From Haplomitrium mnioides (taxonomy: Eukaryota > Marchantiophyta > Haplomitriopsida > Calobryales): a DNA stretch of 36,610 nt. The notes below the pieces were generated by a model. That model was not told where the DNA came from. It did not search any database and saw only the letters and a program-made list of their open reading frames with translations. The translations under genes were made by a program, and so were the position numbers. The stretch is taken from NCBI GenBank assembly GCA_049999725.1, contig JBNGIS010019975.1, positions 1 through 36,610 on the forward strand. Direction: 5' to 3'. Positions 10,469 through 23,100 of the stretch are shown here, in pieces. Position 1 is the first letter of the stretch; each line of letters starts with the position of its first letter.

Positions 10469-13400
10469 TATCATAGTCCTCTAAAACCATCGCAATGTAG
10501 TGTTGAGGAAAAATGACATGTAAAGTAGACTTTTTTGGTAGATAAGAGTAACTTATATAACTGCATAGTCCTCTTAAACCTTGGCAATGTAGTGTAGAGG
10601 AAAGAAGACATGTAAAGTAGCCTTTTTGTAGATAAGAGTAACTTATATAACTACATAGTCTTCTAAAACCTTGACAATGTAGTGTAGAGGAAAGTAGACA
10701 TGTAAACTAGACTTTTTTGGTAGATAAGAGTAACGTATATAACTACATAGTTGTCTCAAACCTTTGCAATATAGTGTAGAGGAAAATAGACATGTAAAGT
10801 AGACTTTTTTGGTAGAAAAGAGTAACTTATATAACTACATAGTCCTCTAAAACCTTGGCAATGCAATTTAGAGAAAAGAAGACATGTAAAGTAGACTTTT
10901 TTGGTAGATAAGAGTAACTTATATAATTGCATAGTCCTGTAAAACCTTGGCAATGTAGTCTAGAGGAAAGAAGATATGTAAAGTAGACTTTTCTGGTGGA
11001 AAAGAGTAACTTATATAACTACATATTCCTCTTAAACCTTCGCAATGTAGTGTAGAGGAAAAAAGACATTTAAAATAGATTTTTTTGGTAGATAAGAGTA
11101 ACTTATATACCTGCATAGTCCTCTTAAACCTTGGCAATGTAGTGTAGAAGAAAGAAGACTTGTAAAGTAGACTTTTTTGGTAGAAAAGAGTAACTTATAT
11201 AACTGCATATTCCTCTAAAACCTTTGCAATGTAGTGTACAGGAAAGAAGACATGTAAAGTAGATTTTTCGGTAGATAAGAGTAACTTATATTGCTACAAA
11301 GTCGTCTATAGCCTTGGCAGTGTAGTCTAGAGGAAAGAAGACATGTAAAGTAGACTTTTCAAGTAGAAAACAGTAACTTATATAACTGCATAGTCCTCTA
11401 AAACCTTGGCAGTGTAGTGTAGAGGAAAGAAGATATGTAAAGTAGACTTTTTTGGTAGATAAGAGTAACTTATATAACTGCATAGTCCTTGGAAACCTTG
11501 GCAATGTAGTGTAGTGGAAAGAAGATATGTAAAGTAGGCTTTTATTGGTAGATTATAGTAATTTATATAACTGCATAGTACTCCAAAACCTTGGGAATGT
11601 AGTGTAGAGGAAAGAAGACATTTAAGGTACACTTTTTAGGAAGATAAGAAAAACTTATATAACTTCATAGTCTTCTAAAACCGTGGCAATGTAGTGTAGA
11701 GGAAAGAGGGCATGTAAAGTAGTATTTTTTGGAAGATAAGAGTAACTTATATATCTGCAAGGTCTTCTAAAGCCTTGGCAATGTAGTGTAGAGGAAAGTA
11801 GATATGTATAGTAGACTTTTTTGGTAGAAAAGAGTAACTTATATAACTGCATAGTCCTCTAAAGCCTTGGCAATGTAGTGTAGAGGAAAGAAGACATGTA
11901 AAGTAGAATTCTTTGGTAGATAAGAGTAACTTATGTAGCTGCATAGTCTTTTCAAGCCTTGGCAATGTAGTGTAGAGGAAAGAAGATATGTGAAGTAGTC
12001 TCGTTTGGTAGATATGATTAACTTATATAACTGCATAGTCCTCTAAAGCCTTGGCACTGTAGTGTAGAGGAAAGAAGACATGTAAAGTAGACTTTTTTGG
12101 TAGATAAGAGTAACTTATATCACTGCATAGTCCTCTAAAACCTTCGCAATGTAGTATAGAGGAAATAAGACATGTAAAGTAGACTTCTTTTGTGGATAGG
12201 AGTAACTTTTATGACTACATAGTCATCTCAAACCTTGACAATGTAGTGTAGAGGAAAGAAGAGATGTAAAGTAGACTCTTTTGGTAGATAAGAGTAACTT
12301 ATATAACTGTGTAGTCCTCTTCAACCTTGGCAATGTAGTGTAGAGGAAAGAAGACATGTAAAGTAGACTTTTTTGGTAGATAAGATTAACTTATATAACT
12401 GCATAGTCCTCTTAAACCTTTGCAATGTAGTGAAGAGGAAAGAAGACATGTAAAGTACACTTCTTCGGTAGATAAGAGCACCTTACATAATTGCATAGTC
12501 CTCTAAAACCATTGCAATGTAGTGTAAAGGAAAGAAGATATGTAGAATAGACTTTTCTGGTAGATAAGAGTAACTTATATAACAGCATAGTCCTCTAAAA
12601 CCTTCGCAATGTAGCATAGAGGAAAAAGACATGTATAATAGACTTTTTCGGTAGATAAGAGTTACTTATATAATTGCATAGTCCTCTTAAACCTTGGCAA
12701 TGTAGTGTAGAGCAAAGAAGATATGTAAAGTAGACTTTTCTAGTAGATAAGAGTAACTTATATAGCAGCATAGTCCTCTAAAACCTTCGCAATGTAGTGT
12801 AGAGGAAAAAAAACATGTAAAGTAGACTTTTACGGTAGATAAGAGTAACTTATATAACTGCTTAGTTCTCTTAAACCTTGGCAATGTAGTGTAGAGGAAA
12901 GAAGACATGTAAAGTAGACTTTTGTCGTAGATAAGAGTAACTTATATAACTGCATAGTCCTCGAAAACCTTTGCAATGTAGTGTTGAGGAAGGAAGATAT
13001 TTAAAGTAGAGTTTTTCGGTAGATTAGAGTAACTTATATAGCTGCAAAGTCCTCTATAACCTTGGCAATGTAGTGTAGAGGAAAGAAGACATGTAAAGAA
13101 GACTTTTCTGGTACATAATAGTAACTTATATACCAGTATATTCCTCTAAAACCTTGCCAATGTAGTGTAGAGGAAAGAAGATATGTCAAGCACACTTATC
13201 TGGTAGATAAAACTAACTTATATAACAACATAGTCCTCTAAAACCTTAGCAATATAGTGCATAGGAAAGAAGATATGTCAAGTAGACTTTTCCGGTAAAT
13301 AAGTGTAGCTTATATAACTGCATAGTCATCTAAAACCTTCGCAATGTAGTGTAGAGGAAAGAGGATATGTTAAGTAGGCTTTTTTGGTAGATAAAAGTAA

Positions 13401-14054
13401 CTTATATAACTGCATAGTCCTCTAAAACTTTGACAATGTAGTGTATAGGAAAGAAGACATGTGAAGTAGACATTTTCTCGAGATAAGAGTAATTTATATA
13501 GCTGTATAGTCCTCTAAAAGCTTGGCAATATAGTGTTGTGGAAAGAAGATATGTAAAGTAGACTATTTTGGTAGATAAAAGTAACTCATAAAACTGCATA
13601 GTCCTCTTAAAGTATGGAAATGTAGTGTAGAGGAAAGAAGATATGTAAGGTTGACTTTTTTGGTAGATAAGAGTAACCTATATAGCTGCATAGTCCTCTA
13701 AAACCTTGGCAATGTAGTGTAGAGGAAAGAAGACATGTGAAGTAGACTTTTTTGGTAGATAAGAGTAACTTATATAACTGCAGAGTCCTTTGAAACCTTG
13801 GCAATGTAGTGTAGAGGAAAGAAGATATGTAAAGTAGACTTTTTTGGTAGATAAGAAAAACTTATATAACCGCATAGTTCTTTAAAACATTGGCAATGTA
13901 GTGTAGAGGAAAGAAGACATGTAAAGTAGACTTTTCAAGTAGATAGGAACAACTTATATAACTGCATAGTCCTCCCAAACCTTTGCAATGTAGGGTAGGG
14001 GAAAGAAGACATGTAAAGTAGACTTTTTTGGTAGAAAAGAGTAACTTATATAAC

Positions 14055-14075
14055 TGCACACTTTACAATGTGATG
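14055..14075 (+). repeat. Monomer with a 12-base deletion
   Basis: The text reads 'GCACACTTTACAATG' where other copies have the TAGTCCTCTAAAACC block between GCA and CAATG. The monomer is about 12 bases short, and the left arm of the inverted repeat is lost. Confidence 0.8.
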
Positions 14076-14721
14076 TAGAGGAAAGAAGACATGTAATTTA
14101 GACTTTTTTGGTAGATAAGAGTAACTTCTATAAATACATAGTCCTCTAAAACCTTGCCTTTGTAATTTAACGGAAAGAAGACATGTAAAGTTGACTTTTT
14201 TGGTGGATAAGAGTAACTTATATAATTGCATAGTCCTCTAAAACCTTGGCAATGTAGTGTAGAGGAGAGAAGATATGTAAAGTAGACTTTTCTAGTAGAT
14301 AAGAGTAACTTCTATAACAGCATAGTCCTCTAAAACCTTCGCAATGTAGTGTAGTGGAAAAAAGACATGTAAAGTAGACTTTTTCGGTAGATAAGAGTAA
14401 CTTATATAACTGCATAGTCCTCTTAAACCTTGGCAATGTAGTGTAGAGGAAAGAAGACATGTAAAGTAGCCTTTTTTTATATAAGAGTAACTTATATAAC
14501 TACATGGTCTTCTAAAACCTTGACAATGTAGTGTAGAGGAAAATAGACATGTAAAGTAGACTTTTTTGGTAGCTAAGAGCAACGTATATAACTACGTAGT
14601 TGTCTCAAACCTTGGCAATGTAGTGTAGAGGTAAATAGACATGCAAAGTAGACTTTTTTGGTAGATAAGAGTAACTTATATAATTGCATAGTCCTCTAAA
14701 ACCTTGGCATAGTAGTCTAGA

Positions 14722-14742
14722 GGAAAGAAGATATATAACTAC
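14722..14742 (+). repeat. Truncated monomer (about 37 bases deleted)
   Basis: 'GAAGATATATAACTAC' joins GATAT (positions 42-46) directly to ATAAC (position 84 on), so the T run and the GATAAG block are missing. The junction lies in ATAT, which is present at both ends of the lost segment. This is consistent with slippage or end-joining at microhomology. Confidence 0.85.
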
Positions 14743-14829
14743 ATAGTCCTCTAAAACCTTGGCAATGCAATTTAGAGGAAAGAAGACATGTAAATTAGAC
14801 TTTTTTGGTAGATAAGAGTAACTTATATA

Positions 14830-15660
14830 ATTGCATAGTCCTCTAAAACCTTGGCAATGTAGTGTAGAGGAAAAAAGATATATAAAGTAGACTTTTCTAG
14901 TAGATAAGAGCAACTTATATAACAGCATAGTCCTCTAAAACCTTAGCAATGTAGTGTAGAGGAAAGAAGATATGTCAAGTAGACTTTTTTGGTAGATAAG
15001 AGTAACTAATGTAATTGCAAAGTCCTCTAAAACCTTGGCAATGTAATGTAAAGGAAAGAAGACATGTAAAGTAGACTTTTTCGGTAGATAAGAGTAACTT
15101 ATATAACTGCATAGTACTCTCAAACCTTGGAAAGGTAGTGTAGAAGAAAGAAGATATGTAAAATAGACATTTGTGGTAGATAAGAGTAACTTATATAGCT
15201 GCATATTCCTCTCAAACCTTGACAATGTAGTGTAGAGAAAAGGAGATATGTAAAGTAGTCTTGTTTGGTGAAGAAGAGTAAATTATATAACTGCAGAGTC
15301 TTCTAAAACCTTGGCAATATATTGTAGAGGAAAGAAGTTATGTAAAGTAGAGTTTTCTCGTAGATAAGAGTTACTTATATAGCAGCATAGTCCTCTCAAA
15401 CCATGGAAATGTAGTGTACAGGAAATAAGACATGTAAAGTAGACTTTTTCTATAGAAAAGATTAACTCATATAACAGCATAGTCCTCTAAAACCTTGGCA
15501 ATGTAGTGTAGAGGAAGGAAGACATGTAAAGTAGACTTTTTTGGTAAATAAGAGTAACTTATATAACTGCATAGTCCTCTAAAACTTTCGCAATGTAGAG
15601 TGGAGGAAAGAAAACGTGTAAAGGAGACTTTTTTGGTACATAAGAGTAACTTATATAACT
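14830..15660 (+). repeat. Older, more diverged relative of the 15.7-18.5 kb duplicated block
   Basis: It matches 15842-16768 with an offset of 1012 (11 monomers) at its left end and 1104 (12 monomers) further right, so one extra monomer lies in the later copy. Shared markers are GAAGAAGAGTAAATTATA (15270 and 16374), 'GGAAAGGTAGTG' (about 15128 and 16232), and the 'CATTTGTGGTAG' variant (about 15169 and 16273). It is more diverged than the next duplication, which implies an earlier event. Confidence 0.75.
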
Positions 15661-15739
15661 GCATAGTCCTTTAAAACCTTGGCAATGTAGTGTAGAGGAA
15701 AGAAGATATGTAAGTTAGACTTTTTTGGTAGATATGAGT

Positions 15740-17118
15740 AACTTATATAACTTCATAGTCCTCTAAAACCTTGGCAATGTAGTGTATAGGAAGAAAGACA
15801 TGTAAAGTAGACTTTTTTGGTAGATAAGAGAAACTTATATAATTGCATAGTCCTCTAAAACCTTGGCAATGTAGTGTAGAGGAAAGAAGATATGTAAAGT
15901 AGACTTTTCTAGTAGATAAGAGTAACTTAACTTACAGCATAGTCCTCTAAAACCTTGACAATGTAATGTAGAGGAAAGAAGATATGTAAAGTAGACTTTT
16001 CTGGTAGATAAGAGTAACTTATATAAGAGCATATTCCTCTTAAACCTTAGCAATGTAGTGTAGAGGAAAGAAGATATGTCAAGTAGACTTTTTTGGTAGA
16101 AAAGAGTAACTTATATAACTGCATATTCCTCTAAAACCTTGGCAATGTAGTGTAAAGGAAAGAAGACATGTAAAGTAGACTTTTTTGGTAGATAAGAGTA
16201 ACTTATATAACTGCATAGTACTCTGAAACCTTGGAAAGGTAGTGTAGAAGAAAGAAGATATGTAAACTAGACATTTGTGGTAGATAAGAGTAACTTATTT
16301 AGCTGCATAGTCCTCTAAGACCTTGGCAATGTAGTGTAGAGGAAAGGAGATATGTAAATTAGTCTCGTTTGGTGAAGAAGAGTAAATTATATAACTGCAG
16401 AGTCTTCTAAAACCTTGGCAATATATTGTAGAGGAAAGAAGTTATGTAAAGTAGAGTTTTCTGGTAGATAAGAGTTACTTATGTAGCAAGATAGTCCTCT
16501 AAAACCATGGCAATGTAGTGTAGAGGAAACAAGACATGTAAAGTAGAATTTTTCAATAGAAAAAATTAACTCATATAACCGCATAGTCCTCTAAAACCTT
16601 GGCAATGTAGTGTAGAGGAAAGAAGACATGTGAAGTAGACTTTTTTGGTAAATAAAAGTAACTTATATAACTGCATAGTCCTCTAAAACTTTGGCGTTGT
16701 AGAGTGGAGGAAAGAAGACATGTAAAGTAGACTTTTTTGGTAAATACGAGTAACTTATATAACTCCATAGTCCTCTAAAACTTTGGCATTGTAGAGTGGA
16801 GGAAAGAAGACATGTAAAGTAGATTTTTTGGTAGATAAGAGTAACTTATATAACTGCATAGTCCTCTAAAACCTTGGCAATGTAGTGTAGAGGATTGAAG
16901 ATATGTGAGGTAGACTTTTTTGGTAGAAAAGAGAAACTTAAATAACTGCATAGTCCTCTAAAACCTTGGCAATGTAGTGTGGGAGAAGGAAGATATGTAA
17001 AATAGACCTTTGTCGTAGATAAAAGTTACTTATATAACTGCATAGTCCTCTAAAACCTTGGTAATATAGTGTAGAGGAAAGAAGATATGTGAAGTAGACT
17101 TATTTGGTAGATAAGAGT
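15740..17118 (+). repeat. Copy 1 of a tandem 15-monomer (about 1380 bp) duplication
   Basis: The block repeats almost without change directly downstream at 17119-18510. The offset is 1379 left of the N gap and 1387 right of it, because ten N stand where two bases are expected. Shared private variants include 'GTAACTTAACTTACAGC' (about 15924 and 17303), GAAGAAGAGTAAATTATA (16374 and 17761), 'TTTGGCGTTGTAGAGTGG' (about 16691 and 18078) and 'GTGTGGGAGAAGGAAG' (about 16977 and 18364). Confidence 0.9.
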
Positions 17119-17430
17119 AACTTATATAACTTCATAGTCCTCTAAAACCTTGGCAATGTAGTGTATAGGAAGAAAGACATGTAAAGTAGACTTTTTTCGT
17201 AGATAAGAGAAACTTATATAATTGCATAGTCCTCTGAAACCTTGGCAATGTAGTGTAGAGGAAAGAAGATATGTAAAGTAGACTTTTCTAGTAGATAAGA
17301 GTAACTTAACTTACAGCATAGTCCTCTAAAACCTTGACAATGTAATGTAGAGGAAAGAAGATATGTAAAGTAGACTTTTCTGATAGATAAGAGTAACTTA
17401 TATAAGAGCATATTCCTCTTAAACCTTAGC

Positions 17431-17440
17431 NNNNNNNNNN
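17431..17440. other. Assembly gap (10 N)
   Basis: Ten N interrupt a monomer between 'AAACCTTAGC' and 'TGTAGTGTAG'. The sister copy (about 16050) has only two bases, AA, at this place. So the ten N are a placeholder and not a measured length. The gap lies inside the second copy of the 15-monomer duplication. Confidence 0.97.
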
Positions 17441-17510
17441 TGTAGTGTAGAGGAAAGAAGATATGTCAAGTAGACTTTTTTGGTAGATAAGAGTAACTTA
17501 TATAACTGCA

Positions 17511-17602
17511 TAGTCCTCTAAAACCTTGGCAATGTAGTGTAAAGGAAAGAAGACATGTAAAGTAGACTTTTTTGGTAGATAAGAGTAACTTATATAACTG
17601 CA
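17511..17602 (+). repeat. Representative near-consensus 92-bp satellite monomer
   Basis: This copy is exactly 92 bases and differs from my by-eye consensus at only two places: A for G at position 32, and C for T at position 44 or 45, giving GACATG instead of GATATG. It shows the conserved inverted repeat arms TCCTCTA (positions 4-10) and, with one change, TAGAGGA (30-36), plus the TTATATAA palindrome at 80-87. It is given as a reference unit for the array. Confidence 0.9.
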
Positions 17603-20109
17603 TAGTACTCTCAAACCTTGGAAAGGTAGTGTAGAAGAAAGAAGATATTTAAACTAGACATTTGTGGTAGATAAGAGTAACTTATATAGCTGCATAGTCC
17701 TCTAAAACCTTGGCAATGTAGTGTAGAGGAAAGGAGATATGTAAATAAGTCTCGTTTGGTGAAGAAGAGTAAATTATATAACTGCAGAGTCTTCTAAAAC
17801 CTTGGCAATATATTGTAGAGGAAAGAAGTTATGTAAAGTAGAGTTTTCTGGTAGATAAGAGTTACTTATGTAGCAGGATAGTCCTCTAAAACCATGGCAA
17901 TGTAGTGTAGAGGAAACAAGACATGTAAAGTAGAATTTTTCAATAGAAAAAATTAACTCATATAACCGCATAGTCCTCTACAACCTTGGCAATGTAGTGT
18001 AGAGGAAAGAAGACATGTGAAGTAGACTTTTTTGGTAAATAAAAGTCACTTATATAACTGCATAGTCCTCTAAAACTTTGGCGTTGTAGAGTGGAGGAAA
18101 GAAGACATGTAAAGTAGACTTTTTTGGTAAATACGAGTAACTTATATAACTACATAGTCCTCTAAAACTTTGGCATTGTAGAGTGGAGGAAAGAAGACAT
18201 GTAAAGTAGATTTTTTGGTAGATAAGAGTAACTTATATAACTGTATAGTCCTCTAAAACCTTGGCAATGTAGTGTAGAGGATAGAAGATATGTGAGGTAG
18301 ACTTTTTTGGTAGAAAAGAGTAACTTAAATAACTGCATAGTCCTCTAAAACCTTGGCAATGTAGTGTGGGAGAAGGAAGATATGTAAAATAGACCTTTGT
18401 CGTAGATAAAAGTTACTTATATAACTGCATAGTCCTCTAGAACCTTGGTAATATAGTGTAGAGGAAAGAAGATATGTGAAGTAGATTTATTTGGTAGATA
18501 AGAGTAACTTATGTAACCGCATAGTGCTCTTAAACCTTTGCAATGTACTGTAGAGGAAAGAAGACTTGTAAAGTAGACTTTTTTGGTAGATAAGAGTAAG
18601 TTATATAACTCTATAGTCCTCTAAAACCTTGGCAATGTAGTGTAGAGGAAAGAAGATATGTAAAGTATACCTTTTAGGTAGATAACAGTAACTTATAAAC
18701 CTGTATAGTCCTATAAAACCTTGGCAATGTAGTGTAGAGGAAAGAAGATATGTAAAGTTGACTTTTTTGGTAGATAAGAGTAACCTATATAGCTGCATAG
18801 TCCTCTAAAACCTTGGTAATGTAGTGTAGAGGAAAGAAGACATGTAAAGTAGTCTTTTTTGGTATAAAGAACTAACTGATATAACTGCGTAGTCCTCTAA
18901 AACCTTGGCAATGTAGTGTAGAAGAAGGGACATATGTGAAGTAGACCTTTGTGGTAGATAAAACTCACTTATATAGCTGCATAGTCTTCTAAAACCTTGG
19001 CAATGTAGCGTAGAGGAAAGAAGATACGTAAAGTAGACTTTTTTAGTAAAGAAGAGCAACTTATATAAGTGCATACTCTTCTAAAACCTTGACAATGTGG
19101 TGTACAGGAAAGAAGATATGTAAAGTAGACGTTTTTGGTAGATAAGAGTGACTTATATAACTTCATAGTCTTCTAAAACCTTGGCAATGTAGTGTAGAGG
19201 AAAGAAGATATGTAAAGTATACTTCTTTGGTAGATAAGAGTAACTTATACAACTGCATAGTCCTCCAAAACCTTGGCAATGTAGTGGAGAGGAAAGAAAT
19301 ATGTAAAGTAGACTTTTTTTGTAGATAAGCGTAACTTATATAACTGCATAGTTCTCTAAAACCTAGGCAATGTAGTGTAGAGGAAAGAAGACATGTAAAG
19401 TAGACTTTTTTGGTAGATAAGAGTAACTGATATAACTGCATAGTCTATCAAAACCTTGGCAATGTAGTGTAGAGGAAATGAGACATGTATAGTAGACTTT
19501 TTTTTTAGATAAGAGTAACTCATATAACTGCATAGTTCTCTAAAACCTTGGCAATGTAGTGTAGAGGAAAGAAGATACGTAAAGTTGACCTTTTTTGGTA
19601 GATAAGAGCAACTTATATAAATGCATAGTCCTCTAAAACCTTGGCAATGTAGTGTAGAGGAAAGAAGATATGTAAAGTTTACTTTTTTGGTAGAAAAGAG
19701 TAACCTCTATAGCTGCATAGTCCTCTAGAACCTTGGCAATGTAGTGTAGAAGGAAGAAGACATGTAAAGTAGACTTTTATGGTAGATAACACTAACTTAT
19801 ATAACTGCATAGACCTCTTAAACTTTGGCAATAAAGTGTAAAAGAAGGAAGATATGTAAAGTAGACCTTTGTGGTAGACAAAAGTCACTTATATAGCTGC
19901 ATAGTTCTCTAAAACCTTGGCAATGTAGTGTAGAGGAAAGAAGATACGTAACGTAGACTTTTTTTTAAGATAAGAGCAACTTATACAACTGAATAGTCGT
20001 CTAAAACCTTTGCAATGTAGTGTAGAGGAAAGAAGATATGTAAAGTATACCTTTTCGGTAGATAAGAGTAACTTATAAACCTGTATAGTCTTCTAAAACC
20101 TTGGCAATG

Positions 20110-23100
20110 TAGTGTAGAGGAAAGAAGATTTGTGAAGTTGAATTTTTTTGTAGATAAGAGTAACCTATATAGCTGCATAGGCCTCTAAAACCTTGGCAAT
20201 ATAGTGTAGAGGAAAGAAGACATGTAAAGTACACTTTTTTGTTAGATAAGAGTAATTTATATAACTGCATAGTCCTCTAAAACCTTGGCAATGTAGTGTA
20301 GAAGAAGGAAAATATGTAAAGTAGACCTTTGTGGCAGACAAAAGTCACTTATATAGCTGCATAGTACTCTAAAACCTTGGCAATGCAACGTAGAGGAAAG
20401 AAGATACGTAAAGTAGACTTTTTTGGTAAATAAGAGCAACTTATATAACTGCATAGTCCTCTAAAACCTTGGCAATGTGGTGTAGAGGAAAGAAGATATG
20501 TAAAGTAGACTTTCTCCATAGATAAGAGTAACTTATATAACTGCATAGTCCTCTAAGACCTTGGAAATGTAGTGTAGAGGAAAGAAGATATGTAAAGTTG
20601 ACTTTTCTGGTAGATGAGAGTAACCTTTATAGCTCCATAGTCCTTTAAACCCTTGGTAATGTAGTTTAGAGGAAAGAAGACATGTAAAGTAGACTTTGTT
20701 GGTAGATAAAGGTAACTTATATAACCGCATAATCCTTTAAAACCTTGGCAATGTAGTGTAGAGGAAAGAAGATATGTAAAGTAGACTTGTTTGGTAGATA
20801 AGAGTAACTTATATAACTGCATAGTCCTCTAACACCTTGACAATGTAGTGTAGAGGAAAGAAGATATGTAAAGTAGACTTTCTTGGTAGATAAGAGTAAC
20901 TGATATAATTGCATAGTCCTCTAAAACCTTGGCAATGTAGTGTAGAGGAAAGAAGGTATGTAAAGTTGAATTTTTTGGTAGATGAGAGTAAGTTATATAA
21001 CTCCATAGTCTTCTTTAACCTTGGCAATGTAGTGTAGAGGAAAGAAGATATGTAAAGTATACCTTTTCGGTGGATAAGAGTAACTTATAAACTTGTATAG
21101 TCCTCTTTAACCTTGGCAATGTAGTATAGAGGAAAGAAGATATATAAAGTTGACTTTTTTGGTAGATATGAGTAACCTATATAGCTGCATGGTCCTCTAA
21201 AACCTTGGCAATGTAGTGTACAGGAAAGAAGACATGTAAAGTTGACTTTTTTGGTAGATAAGAGTAACCTATATAGCTGCATGGTCTTCTTAAACCTTGG
21301 CAATGTAGTGTAGAGGAAAGAAGACATGTAAAGTAGACTTTTTTGATAGATAAGAGTAACTTATACAACTCCATAGTCCTCTAAAACCTTGGCAATGTAG
21401 TGTAGAAGAAGGAAGATATGTAAAGTAGACCTTTGTGGTAGATAAAAGTACTACGTAGTCCTCTTAAACCTTGGCAATGCAGTGTGGAGGAAAGAAGATA
21501 CGTAAAGTAGACTTTTTGGTAGATAAGAGCAACTGATATAACTGCATAGTCCTCTCAAACCTTGGCAATGTAGTGTAGAGGAAGGAAGATATGTAAAGTA
21601 GACTTTTTTTTTAGATAATAATAACTTGTATAACTGGATAATCCTCTTAAACCTTGGCGATGTAGTGTAGAGGAAAGAAGATCTGTAAAGTAGACTTTTT
21701 ATGTAGATAAGGGTAACTTATATAACTGCATAGTCCTCTTAAACCTTGGAAATGTAGTGTAGAGGAAAGACGTAATGTAAAGTTGACTTTTTTGGTAGAT
21801 GAGAGTAACCTATATAGCTGCATAGTCCTCTAAACCCTTGGCAATGTAGTTTAGAGGAAAGAAGACATTTAAAGTATACTTTTTCGGTAGATAAGGGTAA
21901 CTTATATATCCGCATAGTCGTTTAAAACCTTGGCAATGTAGTGTAGAGGAAAGAAGATATGTAAAGTAGACTTTTTTGGTAGATAAGAGTAACTTATATA
22001 ATTGCATAGTCCTCTAACACCTTGGCAATGTAGTGTAGAAGAAAGAAGATACGTAAAGTAGACTTTCCTAGTAGATAAGAGTAACTGATATAATTGCATA
22101 GTCCTCTTAAACCTTGGCAATGTAGTGTAGAAGAAATAAGATACATAAAGTAGACGTTTTCGGTAGATGAGAGCAACTTATATAACTGCATAGTCCTAAA
22201 GAACATTGGCAATATAGTGTAGAGGAAAGAAGATATGTGAAGTAGACTTTTTTGGTAGATAAGAGTAACTTATATAGCTCCATAGTCCTCTAAAACCTTG
22301 ACAAAGTGGTGTAGAGAAAAGAAGATATGCAAAGTAGACTTTTTTGGTAGATAAGAGTAAGTTATATAACTCCATAGTCCTCTAAAACCTTGGCAATGTA
22401 GTGTAGAGGAAAGAAGATATGTAAAGTATACCTTTTCGGTAGAGAAGAGTAACTTATAAACCTATAAAGTACTCTAAAACCTTGGCAATGTAGTGTAAAG
22501 GAAAGAGGATATGTAAAGTAGACTTTTGTGGTAGATAAAAGTAACTTATATAGCTGCATAGTCCTCTAAAACCTTGGCAATGTAGTGTGGAGGAAAGAAG
22601 ATACGTAAAGTAGACTTTTTTGGTAGATAAGAGCAAGTTATATAACTGCATAGTCCTCTAAAACCTTGGCAATGTAGTGTAGTGGAAAGAGGATATGTAA
22701 AGTACACTTTTTTGGTAGATAAGATTACCTTATATAACCGCATAGTCCTCTTAAACCTTGGAAATGTAGTGTAGAAGAAAGAAGATATGTAAAGTGAACT
22801 CTTTCTGTAGACAAGGGTAACTTATATAACAGCATAGTCCTCTGAAACCTTGGAAATGTAGTGTAGAGGAAAGAAGATATGTAAAGTTGACTTTTTCGGT
22901 AGATGAGAGTAACCTATATAGCTGCATAGTCGTCTAAACCCTTGGCAATGTAGTTTAGAGGAAAGAAGGTATGTAAAGTAAACTTTTTTAGTAGATACGA
23001 GTAACTCATATAACTGTAGAGTGCTCTAAAGCCTTGGCAATGTAGTGTAGAGGGAAGAAGATTTGTAAAGTAGACTTTTTTGGTAGATAAGAGTAGCTGA

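Larger units (their letters stand above)
17119..18510 (+). repeat. Copy 2 of the tandem 15-monomer duplication
   Basis: It is a near-identical direct neighbour of 15740-17118, with few differences over about 1380 bases. The left junction falls at 'AACTTCATAGTCC' (about 17120), and the right end is where the sequence changes to 'TTATGTAACCGCATAG' (about 18510). It holds the first assembly gap. The high identity points to a young duplication, or to an assembly duplication, which the gap makes worth checking. Confidence 0.88.
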
